Assembly (NCBI GenBank): GCA_913043235.1 | Contig: CAJWLO010000019.1 | Coordinates: 1 to 51,760 of the forward strand | DNA length: 51,760 nt | Reading direction: 5' to 3' | From: an uncultured Fidelibacterota bacterium | GTDB taxonomy: Bacteria; Fidelibacterota; Marinisomatia; Marinisomatales; UBA1611 | Shown here: piece after piece, positions 1 through 9,578 of the stretch | Layout: each line of letters opens with the position of its first letter | How positions within the stretch are numbered: the first letter of the stretch is position 1 | The notes under the pieces: generated by a model | What the model saw: only the letters and a program-made list of their open reading frames with translations | Database searches by the model: none | What the model was told of the DNA's origin: nothing | Position numbers and translations under genes: made by a program

Positions 1-68
1 AAAAGTACTTTCTTCCTAGAATTTATCCAAGATGGAAAAGACTATAAATTATTAGCATATGAAATCTT

Positions 69-1244
69 TTATTCTTCTGAATCGTCGCTGTCATTGTTTT
101 CAACAGCTTCTTCATCATCATTAAAATTGAAATCATCATCATCTTCTTCTTCCAATTCATCTTCATCTTTGCGCTCAAGAAGGTTGTCATCATCGGATTT
201 TTGTTTATAGATAATGAATTCTAGGGTATGGCCTACTGCAATCACGGAACATCCGTAGGATAAGACCGATAAGGCCATTAAAAACAGGAAAAAGGAAAGG
301 ATTATACCTGATAGGCTTTCTACACCAGATAGACTTGCAGACATAGAACTAACATTGGGTAACAGGTAGGACAGATCTACCATGCTTAGATAGTAAGTGA
401 TATAGGTTACAATAGTATCTGGAAAAACAATAGAAGTAGAAAAACTAAAAATATTATTTAGAGATTCACCCATAATAAAGCCGAAAACATGATTCATCAG
501 ACTTACTCCTGCATGTAAGAACCAAGAGAATAGAGTTATCGACACATAAACCAAAGGCCAGAGAATGACATTATATACGATGATTCGCCAAGGCTGTGAC
601 CAGGTAATGGCATAGGACTGGAAAACGGTACCCATGGTGTCTTCCTCGTAGGTACCAACAATGGCTGGCGCATAATTCAAAGAAATTATAAATACAATAC
701 CTGTGTAAACTGTAAATATAGATCCAATGATATAAAGGGGATAGGGTAAGGTATACAAAAATGGGCCCAAATAAGGGATTTTACAAATAAGTCCAAACAA
801 AGCTGCAAAGGCCATAAAGAAAACGATAATGAGTAAAATAGCGACAGAAGTGAATACAACAGGATGCCAGTGTTTATGGACATAGGACCAGGCATCGTTT
901 CCAGAGAAGAAATCATTTCCTTTCAATTGTTTAAGGGTTACGCGGCTTACAGCAGCATAGCTTAATAAAACAGCAATTACCCAGAGTGCACATCCAAAAA
1001 AATAAACACACCAAGAAAACAAGGGAACAGAATTCCCAAAAAGATATGGATAAAGACCATATTTCATTATTGTATCACCTACCGGCATATTTGCAAGGAA
1101 TAAGGCAAAATAGGTCAAAATCCAATAAGATACGAAACCTGCAAGATTCCCAGTCATAAAGATCCATATTTTTTTTCCGCTCAAGGCCAATCGAGGAGCT
1201 CGAAAAATATCCTTAATATTAAAATATAAATCCATTTGTCCCAT
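69..1244 (-). CDS. Multipass membrane protein with a long acidic C-terminal tail, function unknown
   Basis: I do not recognise this family. The 391-residue product has about six or seven hydrophobic segments spread over residues 25-345. They are followed by a cytoplasmic-looking tail of about 45 residues made almost only of Asp, Glu, Asn and Ser. Such tails are often unstructured and can bind metal or basic partners, but nothing here proves that. The ATG start is supported by AGGAG nine bases upstream, which overlaps the TAG stop of the SPOR lipoprotein gene before it, so the two genes are probably translated from one message. It is the last gene visible in the sucCD-ndk-SPOR run. A role in envelope maintenance or transport is a guess from the neighbour only. 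Confidence 0.8.
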   Translation of the reverse strand: MGQMDLYFNIKDIFRAPRLALSGKKIWIFMTGNLAGFVSYWILTYFALFLANMPVGDTIMKYGLYPYLFGNSVPLFSWCVYFFGCALWVIAVLLSYAAVSRVTLKQLKGNDFFSGNDAWSYVHKHWHPVVFTSVAILLIIVFFMAFAALFGLICKIPYLGPFLYTLPYPLYIIGSIFTVYTGIVFIISLNYAPAIVGTYEEDTMGTVFQSYAITWSQPWRIIVYNVILWPLVYVSITLFSWFLHAGVSLMNHVFGFIMGESLNNIFSFSTSIVFPDTIVTYITYYLSMVDLSYLLPNVSSMSASLSGVESLSGIILSFFLFLMALSVLSYGCSVIAVGHTLEFIIYKQKSDDDNLLERKDEDELEEEDDDDFNFNDDEEAVENNDSDDSEE

Positions 1245-1256
1245 GTGACTAATCTC

Positions 1257-2105
1257 CTATGGTTTTTGTTCTTTTCTTACAAAATCGACCCAAGTGGCCA
1301 GACCCAGTTCTTTGGAAACGGATTTAGCTGTTTCGTAAGCAGCGTTCATATTATCATAACTGCCTATGCGAACCCTGTAAAAAATTTCATCTGTTTTTTC
1401 AAAAATAACTTTTTGAATATAAGCATCATAACCTTGGCTGATAAGTCTCTCAGCATACTGCTCAGCGTCTTTTAACATTTTTTTGGATACAATCTGGATA
1501 GTATAGCGGTCTGTTTTGGCCGGTATACTAGCTGTTCTTTTTGGCGGCAATGGCTTGGCTTTTACAACTGGTTTAGGGGTTGGAGCTACTACAGGTGATT
1601 CAATAACAGGAACAGGTTTGTTATTTTCTTCCTTTTCAGCTATATCCTCATCATCTTCGACAAATTCTTCTTCGGCAAGATCTTCATCCAATTCCTCTTC
1701 TTCAACATATTCCTCATCCATGTCTTCATTTAACCATTCTTCTTCATCTTCTTTAATTTCTTCGGCTGCATCCTCGGCATCACTGGGATGAATAATGGAG
1801 AATGCAAAACTCTGATTGGAGATTTCATCACCATATTTTGATACAACGACATCCACTGTGTAATCTCCAGGATAGTCCGGTTCAAAGGTCATTTTGCTGC
1901 CATCGTTGGAAGGGGTCAGGTCTGAGGAATTAATCAGTGAACCATCAGGCTGGTCGATAAGAATCCATGTATAATCAACATCTGTTGTTTCATCAGGATT
2001 ATCTGCGGTTATGGATATAGCCTCACCAACGAATCCTTCAATGCCTCCACTACCACAGGCGATAAATAGTAAGAGAAATACGGAAAGAGATAGGTTTTTT
2101 TTCAT
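1257..2105 (-). CDS. SPOR-domain lipoprotein with acidic linker
   Basis: The N-terminus is a lipoprotein signal peptide with a Cys after FIA at about residue 17, so the mature protein should be lipid-anchored. Residues 20-105 look like an Ig/PKD-type beta domain (the TYSWILIDQPDGS-like pattern is typical of PKD repeats). Residues 110-160 are almost all Asp and Glu. After a Pro/Lys-rich stretch, residues 198-278 form a SPOR domain (YTIQIVSKK, then RVRIGSYDNMNAAYETAKSV). SPOR domains bind glycan strands stripped of stem peptides, usually at the division septum. The protein probably spans from a membrane to septal peptidoglycan. It lies downstream of ndk and just upstream of the acidic-tailed membrane protein. 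The exact role is unknown. Confidence 0.85.
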   Translation of the reverse strand: MKKNLSLSVFLLLFIACGSGGIEGFVGEAISITADNPDETTDVDYTWILIDQPDGSLINSSDLTPSNDGSKMTFEPDYPGDYTVDVVVSKYGDEISNQSFAFSIIHPSDAEDAAEEIKEDEEEWLNEDMDEEYVEEEELDEDLAEEEFVEDDEDIAEKEENNKPVPVIESPVVAPTPKPVVKAKPLPPKRTASIPAKTDRYTIQIVSKKMLKDAEQYAERLISQGYDAYIQKVIFEKTDEIFYRVRIGSYDNMNAAYETAKSVSKELGLATWVDFVRKEQKP

Positions 2106-2114
2106 AAATGAAAT

Positions 2115-2540
2115 TTATTGTGTGCTTATAAGTTCACTCTCTGAAAAGAAAAAGGCAATCTCTTTTTGGGCATTTTCGTCACTATCGGATCCATGGACTG
2201 CATTTTCTTGGATGTTGGTTGCAAAATCATTGCGAATGGTTCCATCTGCCGCTTCTGCCGGGTTTGTGGCGCCAATGGTTTCACGCCAGGAATTTACAGC
2301 ATTTTCCTTTTCCAATGCGAGCACCATACAGGGTCCAGATGACATAAATACGGTCAGTTCGTTATAAAAAGGTCTTTTCTGATGAACAGAATAAAAACCT
2401 TCAGCCTGAGCCTTGGTCATTTTTAATAGTTTGGCAGACAAGATTTTATAATCTGACTGGATGATTCTATGATAAATCTTCCCTGTATACCCATTCTTGA
2501 CTGCATCTGGCTTAATAATAGCCAATGTTTTGTTACCCAT
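2115..2540 (-). CDS. ndk: Nucleoside diphosphate kinase
   Basis: This enzyme moves the terminal phosphate between nucleoside triphosphates and diphosphates through a phosphohistidine. The 141 residues match the usual length. The KPDAV motif lies at residues 10-14, and the active-site His is H116 in the NAVHGSDS signature. The gene follows sucD on the same strand after an 80-base gap, so the NTP made by succinyl-CoA synthetase can be spread across the nucleotide pool. A purine-rich ribosome site (AAAGGG) precedes the ATG. Identification is secure from the motif set. Confidence 0.97.
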   Translation of the reverse strand: MGNKTLAIIKPDAVKNGYTGKIYHRIIQSDYKILSAKLLKMTKAQAEGFYSVHQKRPFYNELTVFMSSGPCMVLALEKENAVNSWRETIGATNPAEAADGTIRNDFATNIQENAVHGSDSDENAQKEIAFFFSESELISTQ

Positions 2541-2621
2541 TTTTTCCCTTTGGTTGAAACACTAGTATTAACAAAGTGTGAATTGATTATGTCTTATTTT
2601 TTTAAAGCTTAATATGGCCGA

Positions 2622-3503
2622 TTAATTACTTTCCATTGCCGCTTTCATTAGGCTTCCGATGTCAGCTACGGAATCAGCTACATGAATACCACATTCTTTT
2701 AATATTCTAATTTTGGCATCGGCCGTGTCATCCCCACCAGAGACAATGGCTCCGGCATGACCCATGCGACGTCCCGGAGGTGCTGTTTTTCCAGCAATAA
2801 AGCCGATAATTGGTTTGGTCATGTTATCTTTTGCCCAATGAGCTGCTTCAATTTCCATCTGCCCACCAATCTCACCAATGATGACCAATCCTTCTGTATC
2901 AGTATCAGCTTCAAAGAGTTCCAAGCAATCTCTCATGGTAGTACCGATAATGGGGTCACCACCAATGCCGATAGCAGTGGTTTGGCCCAAACCTGCATTG
3001 ACACACTGGTCAATGGCTTCATAGGTAAGTGTTCCAGATTTTGATATTACACCAATATTTCCTTTTTCGCAGATGAAACCAGGCATAATACCCAGCTTGC
3101 ATTCATTCACAGTAATAATTCCTGGGCAATTAGGACCAATCATTCTGGTACCATTTTGATTTACAACTCGTTTTACTTTAACCATGTCATGGACTGGAAT
3201 GCCTTCAGTGATGCATACCACCACTTTAATTCCAGAAAAACTGGCCTCTATAACGGCTTCAGCAGCAAATGAAGGAGGAACAAAAATTATTGAAGTGTCG
3301 GCATTGGTGGATTCCACTGCCTCTACAACAGAGTTAAAGACAGTCACACGGTCATCCAATGTTTTTTGGCCACCTTTACCCGGAGTAACACCAGCAACAA
3401 TATTTGTTCCATAATCCAGCATTTGTTCCGCATGGAATTGGCCTTCAGAACCAGTAATTCCTTGAACAATAACTTTCGAATATTTATTGACTAGTATCGA
3501 CAT
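2622..3503 (-). CDS. sucD: Succinyl-CoA synthetase alpha subunit
   Basis: The alpha subunit binds CoA and carries the phosphohistidine in the TCA-cycle step that converts succinyl-CoA to succinate with formation of ATP or GTP. A Rossmann CoA-binding domain fills residues 1-125, with GITGSEG at 15-21. The phosphorylated His is H249 in MGHAGAIVSGG, and GPNCPGII at 123-130 is the family signature. The length of 293 is normal. It lies 10 bases downstream of sucC, as in most genomes, and ndk follows. Confidence 0.97.
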   Translation of the reverse strand: MSILVNKYSKVIVQGITGSEGQFHAEQMLDYGTNIVAGVTPGKGGQKTLDDRVTVFNSVVEAVESTNADTSIIFVPPSFAAEAVIEASFSGIKVVVCITEGIPVHDMVKVKRVVNQNGTRMIGPNCPGIITVNECKLGIMPGFICEKGNIGVISKSGTLTYEAIDQCVNAGLGQTTAIGIGGDPIIGTTMRDCLELFEADTDTEGLVIIGEIGGQMEIEAAHWAKDNMTKPIIGFIAGKTAPPGRRMGHAGAIVSGGDDTADAKIRILKECGIHVADSVADIGSLMKAAMESN

Positions 3504-3513
3504 TTGAACTCTC

Positions 3514-4680
3514 CTATTTTCTCAAAACAGTTTTTACAACTTTTTCTGCAGCATCTTTCATACTTTCTGCAGGAATAATGGATACACTGGATTCTCTTAA
3601 AATGGTCCGGGCTTCTTCAGCATTGGTTCCCTGGAGGCGAACCACAACTGGTACTTCCAGTACTAACTCTTTAACAGCCTGTACTACACCATTGGCAACT
3701 CTATCGCAACGGACGATCCCGCCGAAAATATTGATCAAAACAGCTTTTACATTTTTATCAGATAAAATAATGCGAAATCCATTTTTTACCGTTTCTGCAT
3801 TGGCTGTACCGCCTACATCTAGGAAGTTTGCCGGCTCGCCACCGGCAAGTTTAATGATATCCATAGTTGCCATTGCCAGTCCAGCACCATTCACCATACA
3901 GCCAACATTGCCATCCAATTTAATATAATTAAGATGATATCTTCCTGCTTCTACTTCCATAGGGTCTTCCTCAGAAAGGTCTCGCATTTCAGAGATGTCT
4001 TTTTGGCGAAAAAGGGCATTGTCATCAAAATTGAATTTGGCATCCAAGGCTTGGATATGTCCGTCTCGGGTCAGTACCAGCGGATTGATTTCTAATAGAG
4101 AAGCATCAGTCGCCTGATAGCAAGAATACATTTTCATAAATGTTACTACTGCTTCCTTAAAAGCAGTGTCGGTCAAATGCAAGCCATAGGCCAGTTTTTG
4201 GGCCTGAAATGATTTCATGCCCAGCAGCGGTTCGATCCAGACCTTGATGATTTTTTCAGGTGTTTCTACTGCCACTTTTTCAATTTCCACTCCACCTTCA
4301 GTGGAAACCATGAATACATCCATTTCTCTACTCCGATCCAAGGTAATTGCTGCATAGAATTCTTTATCAATATTTGCTCCGGATTCGATTAATATTCGCT
4401 GCACTTCCTTTCCAGAAGGGCCGGTCTGATGAGTAACTAGATTCATACCCAGCATTTCTTTGGCAAGAACTTTTACTTCCTCACGATTGTTAGCCAGTTT
4501 TATGCCGCCACCCTTACCGCGGCCGCCAGCATGGATTTGGGCCTTAACCACCACAGTATCGCAATTGAGTTGCTTGTATGCATCTAATGCCTGTTCGACG
4601 CTAAAAGCAGGTATTCCATCTGGTGTAGATATTAAATACTTTCGAAAAAGGTTCTTACCTTGGTATTCATGTATTTTCAT
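3514..4680 (-). CDS. sucC: Succinyl-CoA synthetase beta subunit
   Basis: The beta subunit holds the nucleotide and succinate sites. Residues 1-230 are an ATP-grasp fold that begins with the typical MKIHEYQGKNLF, followed by KAQIHAGGRGKGGG around 46-59. The C-terminal CoA-ligase domain includes NGAGLAMATMDIIKLAGG and NIFGGIVRCD. The length of 388 is normal. ATP or GTP preference cannot be read safely from the sequence alone. The gene heads the sucC-sucD-ndk group. Confidence 0.97.
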   Translation of the reverse strand: MKIHEYQGKNLFRKYLISTPDGIPAFSVEQALDAYKQLNCDTVVVKAQIHAGGRGKGGGIKLANNREEVKVLAKEMLGMNLVTHQTGPSGKEVQRILIESGANIDKEFYAAITLDRSREMDVFMVSTEGGVEIEKVAVETPEKIIKVWIEPLLGMKSFQAQKLAYGLHLTDTAFKEAVVTFMKMYSCYQATDASLLEINPLVLTRDGHIQALDAKFNFDDNALFRQKDISEMRDLSEEDPMEVEAGRYHLNYIKLDGNVGCMVNGAGLAMATMDIIKLAGGEPANFLDVGGTANAETVKNGFRIILSDKNVKAVLINIFGGIVRCDRVANGVVQAVKELVLEVPVVVRLQGTNAEEARTILRESSVSIIPAESMKDAAEKVVKTVLRK

Positions 4681-4804
4681 ATGTTATTCCTTATTGTTGT
4701 ATCCGTATTTCCTTTAGAAGTGTCTTTGATGCTTGAAATAAAAAAACATCGTTATTGTATTTCAAAAAGTGCATCGTAGCCTGGATCTTTGGGGCGATAC
4801 TGCT

Positions 4805-5038
4805 TTACTGGAATTCTCCGCTATTATAGAACTCTTTAATTTTCATGTGGGTTATTCCCCAGATTGGGATTTGTTTAAAGCTCCCGAAATTACGGTAAAC
4901 ATATTTCAAATTCGTAATGATCCTGAATTCATCAGCACAAATTATTTGTCCCAATTTGGTGGTCACATTATTTTTATTGGTATAAATTGCTGAGTGATGG
5001 TTCCTTTCTGAACTATGGGCGAAAGTGAATTCCTGCAC
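4805..5038 (-). CDS. Doubtful short hypothetical protein, possibly frameshifted
   Basis: This reading frame has a GTG start, no clear ribosome site and no family I know. It lies between pruA and sucC on their strand. Its last in-frame residues are KIKEFYNSGEFQ. A different frame just beyond (4811 down to about 4756) reads VKQYRPKDPGYDALFEIQ and stop, which looks like a natural protein end. A one-base slip near 4811 would join them. The frame also stays open upstream to the pruA stop, so a 5' truncated remnant is possible. An opposing frame at 4769-4993 is about as plausible. Treat as uncertain. Confidence 0.3.
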   Translation of the reverse strand: MQEFTFAHSSERNHHSAIYTNKNNVTTKLGQIICADEFRIITNLKYVYRNFGSFKQIPIWGITHMKIKEFYNSGEFQ

Positions 5039-5067
5039 CTGTTGTTCATGGCTTTGGGGTATTACAT

Positions 5068-6690
5068 TCAGTCCTTTTCAAGAAATGGATAGCGGTAATC
5101 TTTTGGAGTATCGAAAGTTTCTTTCACTGTACGTATAGATATCCATCTTTGTAGGTTCAGTTCCGATCCTGCTTTATCATTGGTTCCTGATGATCGACTG
5201 CCACCAAATGGTTGCTGACCCACTACAGCACCAGTAGGTTTGTCGTTGATATAGAAATTTCCTGCTGAATGGGTAAGACGATCTTTTGCATGGGACATTG
5301 CTTCTTTATCTTTTCCTATAATGCAACCTGTTAAACCGTATGGAGATGTTAAATCCACAAGATCAATCGTGCTATCCCAATCAGCAGGATCGTAAAGGTA
5401 AATAGTTAATACAGGTCCGAAAATCTCTTCTACCATGGTTTTAAATAATGGATCTGATGTCAGTATTGTGGTAGGCTGGATATAGTAACCCACACTTTCA
5501 TCGTATCTCCCACCAGAAATGAGCTCTGTTTCATCCGCATTTTTAGCATAGTCAATATATTTCGTAATCGAATCGAAAGCTGGTTTATCAATGACAGCAT
5601 TCATAAAGTTAGTAAAATCTCGTGGTGAACCCACCTTTATCGTTTCTAATTCTGTTAAATATTTTTCTTTCAACTCTTTCCAAATAGTTCTCGGAATATA
5701 TGCCCTTGACATGGCAGAACATTTTTGTCCTTGGAACTCAAATGCACCACGAATCATAGCAGTTACCAATTCTTCAATGTTAGCTGATTCATGAGCAAGA
5801 CAGAAATCTTTTCCACCGGTTTCCCCAACGATTCTTGGATAAGTTTTATACTGATTAATATTGGTACCGATAGTTTTCCAAATATGCTGGAAAGTTTCAG
5901 TAGATCCCGTAAAGTGGACACCGGCGAGATTTCTATTTTTTAGCACAGGATCACCAACCTCTCCACCAGATCCTGGTAAAAAATTAATCACGCCATCAGG
6001 CAATCCTGCTTCTTTCAACAATTGCATAATGAAATGGCAGGGGTAAACTGCACTGGATGCAGGTTTCCACAGGGCTACATTTCCTACTAGTGCTGGTGCA
6101 GAAGGGAGGTTACCGGCAATGGAGGTAAAATTGAAAGGCGTGATGGCGAAAACAAAACCTTCCAGCGGGCGATATTCAAGGGAATTATGCATGCCTTCCG
6201 GAGAAATGAGGGGCTGATTAGTATAAATCTGTTCTGCGTATTGGGCATTAAAGTTGAAAAAGTCGATCAACTCGCAAGCAGCATCAATCTCAGCCTGGAA
6301 AGCATTCTTGCTTTGGTTCAACATGGTAGCTGCATTAATCGTATCTCGCCACGAACCCTGCAGTAAATCAGCGGCTTTCCTAAAAATGGTGGTTCGTTCT
6401 TCAAGTGAAGTTTTAGACCAAATTTTCCAGGCTTGCATAGCAGTATCAATTGCTAGGTTAGCTTCTGTTTCCCCAGCTTTATGATAGGTTGCCAACACAT
6501 GTTGATGATCATGAGGCATGACACAATTTTCAGTATTTCCAGTGTAGATTTCTTTTCCACCAATGATTAATGGAATATCAAAATTTTGGGAAGCCATTTC
6601 ATCATATTTAGCTTGCAGGCTTTCTCTTTCAGGAGAACCTGAACGATATGATTTTATCGGTTCATTTACTGCTTTAATAATTTCTGACAT
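5068..6690 (-). CDS. pruA: L-glutamate gamma-semialdehyde dehydrogenase (1-pyrroline-5-carboxylate dehydrogenase)
   Basis: The enzyme oxidises glutamate semialdehyde, the open form of pyrroline-5-carboxylate, to glutamate with NAD, the second step of proline breakdown. It is an aldehyde dehydrogenase fold of 540 residues, the usual size for the stand-alone enzyme. The catalytic base is E290 in VGETGGKD and the nucleophile is C324 in FQGQKCSAMS. The segment TPFNFTSIAGNLPSAPALVGN at 184-204 is typical of the P5CDH branch. No proline dehydrogenase (putA/prodh) gene is in the window, so the first step must be encoded elsewhere. Confidence 0.95.
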   Translation of the reverse strand: MSEIIKAVNEPIKSYRSGSPERESLQAKYDEMASQNFDIPLIIGGKEIYTGNTENCVMPHDHQHVLATYHKAGETEANLAIDTAMQAWKIWSKTSLEERTTIFRKAADLLQGSWRDTINAATMLNQSKNAFQAEIDAACELIDFFNFNAQYAEQIYTNQPLISPEGMHNSLEYRPLEGFVFAITPFNFTSIAGNLPSAPALVGNVALWKPASSAVYPCHFIMQLLKEAGLPDGVINFLPGSGGEVGDPVLKNRNLAGVHFTGSTETFQHIWKTIGTNINQYKTYPRIVGETGGKDFCLAHESANIEELVTAMIRGAFEFQGQKCSAMSRAYIPRTIWKELKEKYLTELETIKVGSPRDFTNFMNAVIDKPAFDSITKYIDYAKNADETELISGGRYDESVGYYIQPTTILTSDPLFKTMVEEIFGPVLTIYLYDPADWDSTIDLVDLTSPYGLTGCIIGKDKEAMSHAKDRLTHSAGNFYINDKPTGAVVGQQPFGGSRSSGTNDKAGSELNLQRWISIRTVKETFDTPKDYRYPFLEKD

Positions 6691-6809
6691 AAAATCTGTC
6701 CCTTTTCATAAAAATATAATAAAAATCCGGGAAAATTACCGTTCATTAAAAAGGGAGACAAGGCACGAGTAAGTTTAATTCATAATACCATTAATAAAGT
6801 AAAAGATGA

Positions 6810-7802
6810 TTAAACTAATTCCAATTCAGTTTTTTGTGCAAACGCTGCGAATTGATCTAACGCTTTTTCCATTTCAGGTAGTCCCGGTGCAGTCACCAGA
6901 ATTTTTCTTAAAGCCGCCGCGCCGGTAAATCCCTTGATATAGTTAGAGAAATGTTTTCGCATTAGGTTTGTTCCAGTTCGTTCACCGCGGTTTTCAAGTA
7001 AAAGATCAAAATGTCTTCGACACATATTGGCGATGTCCAATAACGATGGTGGCGCAGGGACGGGTCGGCCTTCAAGATGGGCTTTAGCTTTCTGGAAAAA
7101 CCATGGATTTCCCTGTGCTGCTCTAGCTACCATGACGGCATTACATCCTGTTTCATCAAACATGCGCATCATATCATCAGTGTTACATACATCTCCATTT
7201 CCAATCACCGGAATTGAAACGGATTCTTTAAGAAGTTTAATGTAATGCCAATCTGCTCTGCCAGTATACCGTTGTTTCGTAGTTCGTGGATGTAGAGAAA
7301 TGGCTTTTACTCCAATTTTTTCTAGCCGTTGACCTGCTTCAGGCACTATGATAGACTTGTTATTCCAACCAATCCGCATTTTTACTGTGACTGGTAATTT
7401 TGGAACCGCTTCAACAACTGCCGTTGTAATATCATCCATCAAACAAAGATCTTTAAGAGCTGCTGAGCCACCGCCTTTTTTTGTAATCTTTGGTACCGGG
7501 CAACCGTAATTGATATCAAGAATATCTGGTCGGAATATGTCTGCAACAAATTTGGCTGCCTGACTCATGGTTTCCGCATTATTCCCAAAAATTTGTATGC
7601 CGATGGGCCGTTCCGGTTCTTCAAACTGGATCAGATTCAATGTTTTCGTATTTCCCCGGATAATACCATCTGCCGATACAAATTCAGAATAGACCATACC
7701 GGCACCCATTTCCTTGCATAAAATGCGGAAAGGGTAATCCGTTACTCCGGCCATTGGAGCCAGAAAAACAGGAGTTTCGATTTGAATGGTGCCGATTTTC
7801 AT
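6810..7802 (-). CDS. dusB: tRNA-dihydrouridine synthase
   Basis: Dus enzymes use FMN and NADPH to reduce specific uridines in the tRNA D-loop. The FMN-barrel starts with APMAGVTDYPFR at residues 15-26. The catalytic Cys is C101 in INYGCPVPK, and the TVKMRIGW and VIGNGDV motifs are present. The length of 330 and the motif set fit the bacterial DusB branch, though DusA/B/C assignment from motifs is only fairly sure. It stands alone, divergent from the amidohydrolase gene across a gap of about 115 bases that must hold both promoters. Confidence 0.93.
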   Translation of the reverse strand: MKIGTIQIETPVFLAPMAGVTDYPFRILCKEMGAGMVYSEFVSADGIIRGNTKTLNLIQFEEPERPIGIQIFGNNAETMSQAAKFVADIFRPDILDINYGCPVPKITKKGGGSAALKDLCLMDDITTAVVEAVPKLPVTVKMRIGWNNKSIIVPEAGQRLEKIGVKAISLHPRTTKQRYTGRADWHYIKLLKESVSIPVIGNGDVCNTDDMMRMFDETGCNAVMVARAAQGNPWFFQKAKAHLEGRPVPAPPSLLDIANMCRRHFDLLLENRGERTGTNLMRKHFSNYIKGFTGAAALRKILVTAPGLPEMEKALDQFAAFAQKTELELV

Positions 7803-7919
7803 AGTATTAAAATTAGAATGTAAATTACATGACAGACTATTTTGTTCGTTTAATAAATTAATTGAATTTATGAAATCAGATAGTAAACTTAATCAAATAA
7901 TAAAATATTATAGCAGATA

Positions 7920-9578
7920 ATGAAAAAGCTTCCCTTTCTTTTGTTGATCTTTTCCTGCTCAGTTCAGAATGTGGATAAGATTTATTATAATGGTGTGATT
8001 TGGACTGGTGATCTAAAAAATCCTTCTGCGACTGCGTTAGCTGTGAGTGGAGATCAAATACTTTTTGTTGGATCAGATAATGATGTACTGGCAATGGCAG
8101 CAGAGAATACTGAAAAGATAGATTTAAATAGTGGTTTTGTTACTCCTGGGTTAATTGATAATCATGTACATTTCATGAGTGGCGGTTTTCAGCTTTCTAG
8201 CGTAGACCTTAGGGATGTGGATAATAAATCTGAATTTCAGGAACGCATAGCAACCCATGCTGAAACACTCCCGGAAGATGCCTGGATACATGGCGGCGAT
8301 TGGGACCACGAACTCTGGGGGGGGATTTATCCGGATAAATCGTGGGTTGATGATGTAGTTCCAAATAGACCGGTTTTCCTGGGACGGCTTGATGGTCATA
8401 TGGCCTTGGCTAATACAAAGGCTCTGGCTCTAGCGGGTATCACAGCTAGCACTACAGACCCAGCAGGTGGAATAGTTATTAAAGATGATAGAGGCAATCC
8501 TACTGGAATACTTAAAGATGAAGCGATGAGTTTAGTAAATAAGATTATTCCTGATCCAACAATTGATGAATTAGATCAAGCGCTAGATGCTGCGATGGAT
8601 TATGCACTTTCCCTTGGTATTACCCAAGTCCACGATATGGGTACCTGGCAATCCTTGGAAACCTACAAACGGAATCATAAAAATGGTCGCTTAAAGCTCC
8701 GAATCAAGATTTACCCTTGGTATACAAACTGGAAAAAAATCATCCGCAATGTTAGGAATAATGGCCCCGGGGATGACTGGTTGCGATGGGATGGTATTAA
8801 AGCCATGATGGACGGGTCCTTGGGCTCCCGTACAGCCTGGATGCATGAACCATATTTGGTTGATCTATTATCACCAGATAAAGAAGATCTTCCCACAGTG
8901 GGTATCATTACACTTCAAGATACAGTAGATTTCAAACATATTTTACGGGAGACCGACAAAGCAAATATCCAGCATGCGGTCCATGCAATTGGCGATCGAG
9001 CCAATGACTGGATATTGGATGAGTTTTTACTTATCCGTCAACATTACGGAGAAAAGGACAGAAGGTGCCGTATAGAGCATTCACAACATCTTTCCCGATC
9101 CGCAGTGCCCCGTTTTGCCGCAGAAAATATCATTCCTTCCATGCAACCTTACCATATCTATGATGATGGTTCATGGGCTCATAAGCGAATCGATCATGAT
9201 CGATTATCCCGCACTTATGTATTTAAAACATTGATAGAAAGCGGTGCCAACCTTACGTTTGGTTCCGATTGGACAGTAGCTCCATTAAATCCGGTCACAG
9301 GCATTTATGCCGCTATTACCCGCCGGACCCGGGATGGAAAAAATCCACAAGGTTGGTACCCTAAAGAAAAAATCAGCGTGGAAGATGCTCTTCGTTCTTA
9401 TACTATCAACAATGCTTATGCTGCATTCTGGGAAGATAAAACTGGGTCCATTACCGCAGGGAAATATGCTGATTTTGCAGTCCACTCAGTGAATTTTCTT
9501 AATGCGACTCCAGAACAGATCTTATATTCGAAGGTATTGCGGACTGTAGTAGGAGGGAATGACCATATATTTGATTAA
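7920..9578 (+). CDS. Amidohydrolase family 3 (YtcJ-like) probable lipoprotein
   Basis: This is a metal-dependent hydrolase of the Amidohydro_3 group, related to YtcJ and N-substituted formamide deformylase. The true substrate cannot be predicted. The N-terminus has a short signal peptide with Cys at residue 13 after IFS, suggesting a lipid-anchored, exported enzyme. Metal ligands visible are H82 and H84 (DNHVHF), later His residues in HAVHAIGDRAND and IEHSQHL, and Asp in FGSDWTVAPLNP. The length of 552 is normal. The small domain at both ends (YNGVIWTGD and GKYADFAV) is typical of the superfamily. It is followed by a gene-free gap. Confidence 0.88.
   Translation: MKKLPFLLLIFSCSVQNVDKIYYNGVIWTGDLKNPSATALAVSGDQILFVGSDNDVLAMAAENTEKIDLNSGFVTPGLIDNHVHFMSGGFQLSSVDLRDVDNKSEFQERIATHAETLPEDAWIHGGDWDHELWGGIYPDKSWVDDVVPNRPVFLGRLDGHMALANTKALALAGITASTTDPAGGIVIKDDRGNPTGILKDEAMSLVNKIIPDPTIDELDQALDAAMDYALSLGITQVHDMGTWQSLETYKRNHKNGRLKLRIKIYPWYTNWKKIIRNVRNNGPGDDWLRWDGIKAMMDGSLGSRTAWMHEPYLVDLLSPDKEDLPTVGIITLQDTVDFKHILRETDKANIQHAVHAIGDRANDWILDEFLLIRQHYGEKDRRCRIEHSQHLSRSAVPRFAAENIIPSMQPYHIYDDGSWAHKRIDHDRLSRTYVFKTLIESGANLTFGSDWTVAPLNPVTGIYAAITRRTRDGKNPQGWYPKEKISVEDALRSYTINNAYAAFWEDKTGSITAGKYADFAVHSVNFLNATPEQILYSKVLRTVVGGNDHIFD

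Noticed and set aside
1-210. Plus-strand frame open from the left edge, reading STFFLEFIQDGKDYKLLAYEIF at its start
   Set aside because: The first 20 or so residues look protein-like, but the rest is a Ser-rich antisense copy of the acidic tail of the opposite gene. Without the upstream sequence it cannot be supported.
1516-1791. Ser-rich plus-strand frame
   Set aside because: It is the antisense of the Asp/Glu-rich linker of the SPOR lipoprotein.
4769-4993. Plus-strand short frame between sucC and pruA
   Set aside because: No ribosome site or recognised family, and it opposes the flanking genes. The minus frame has slightly better context.
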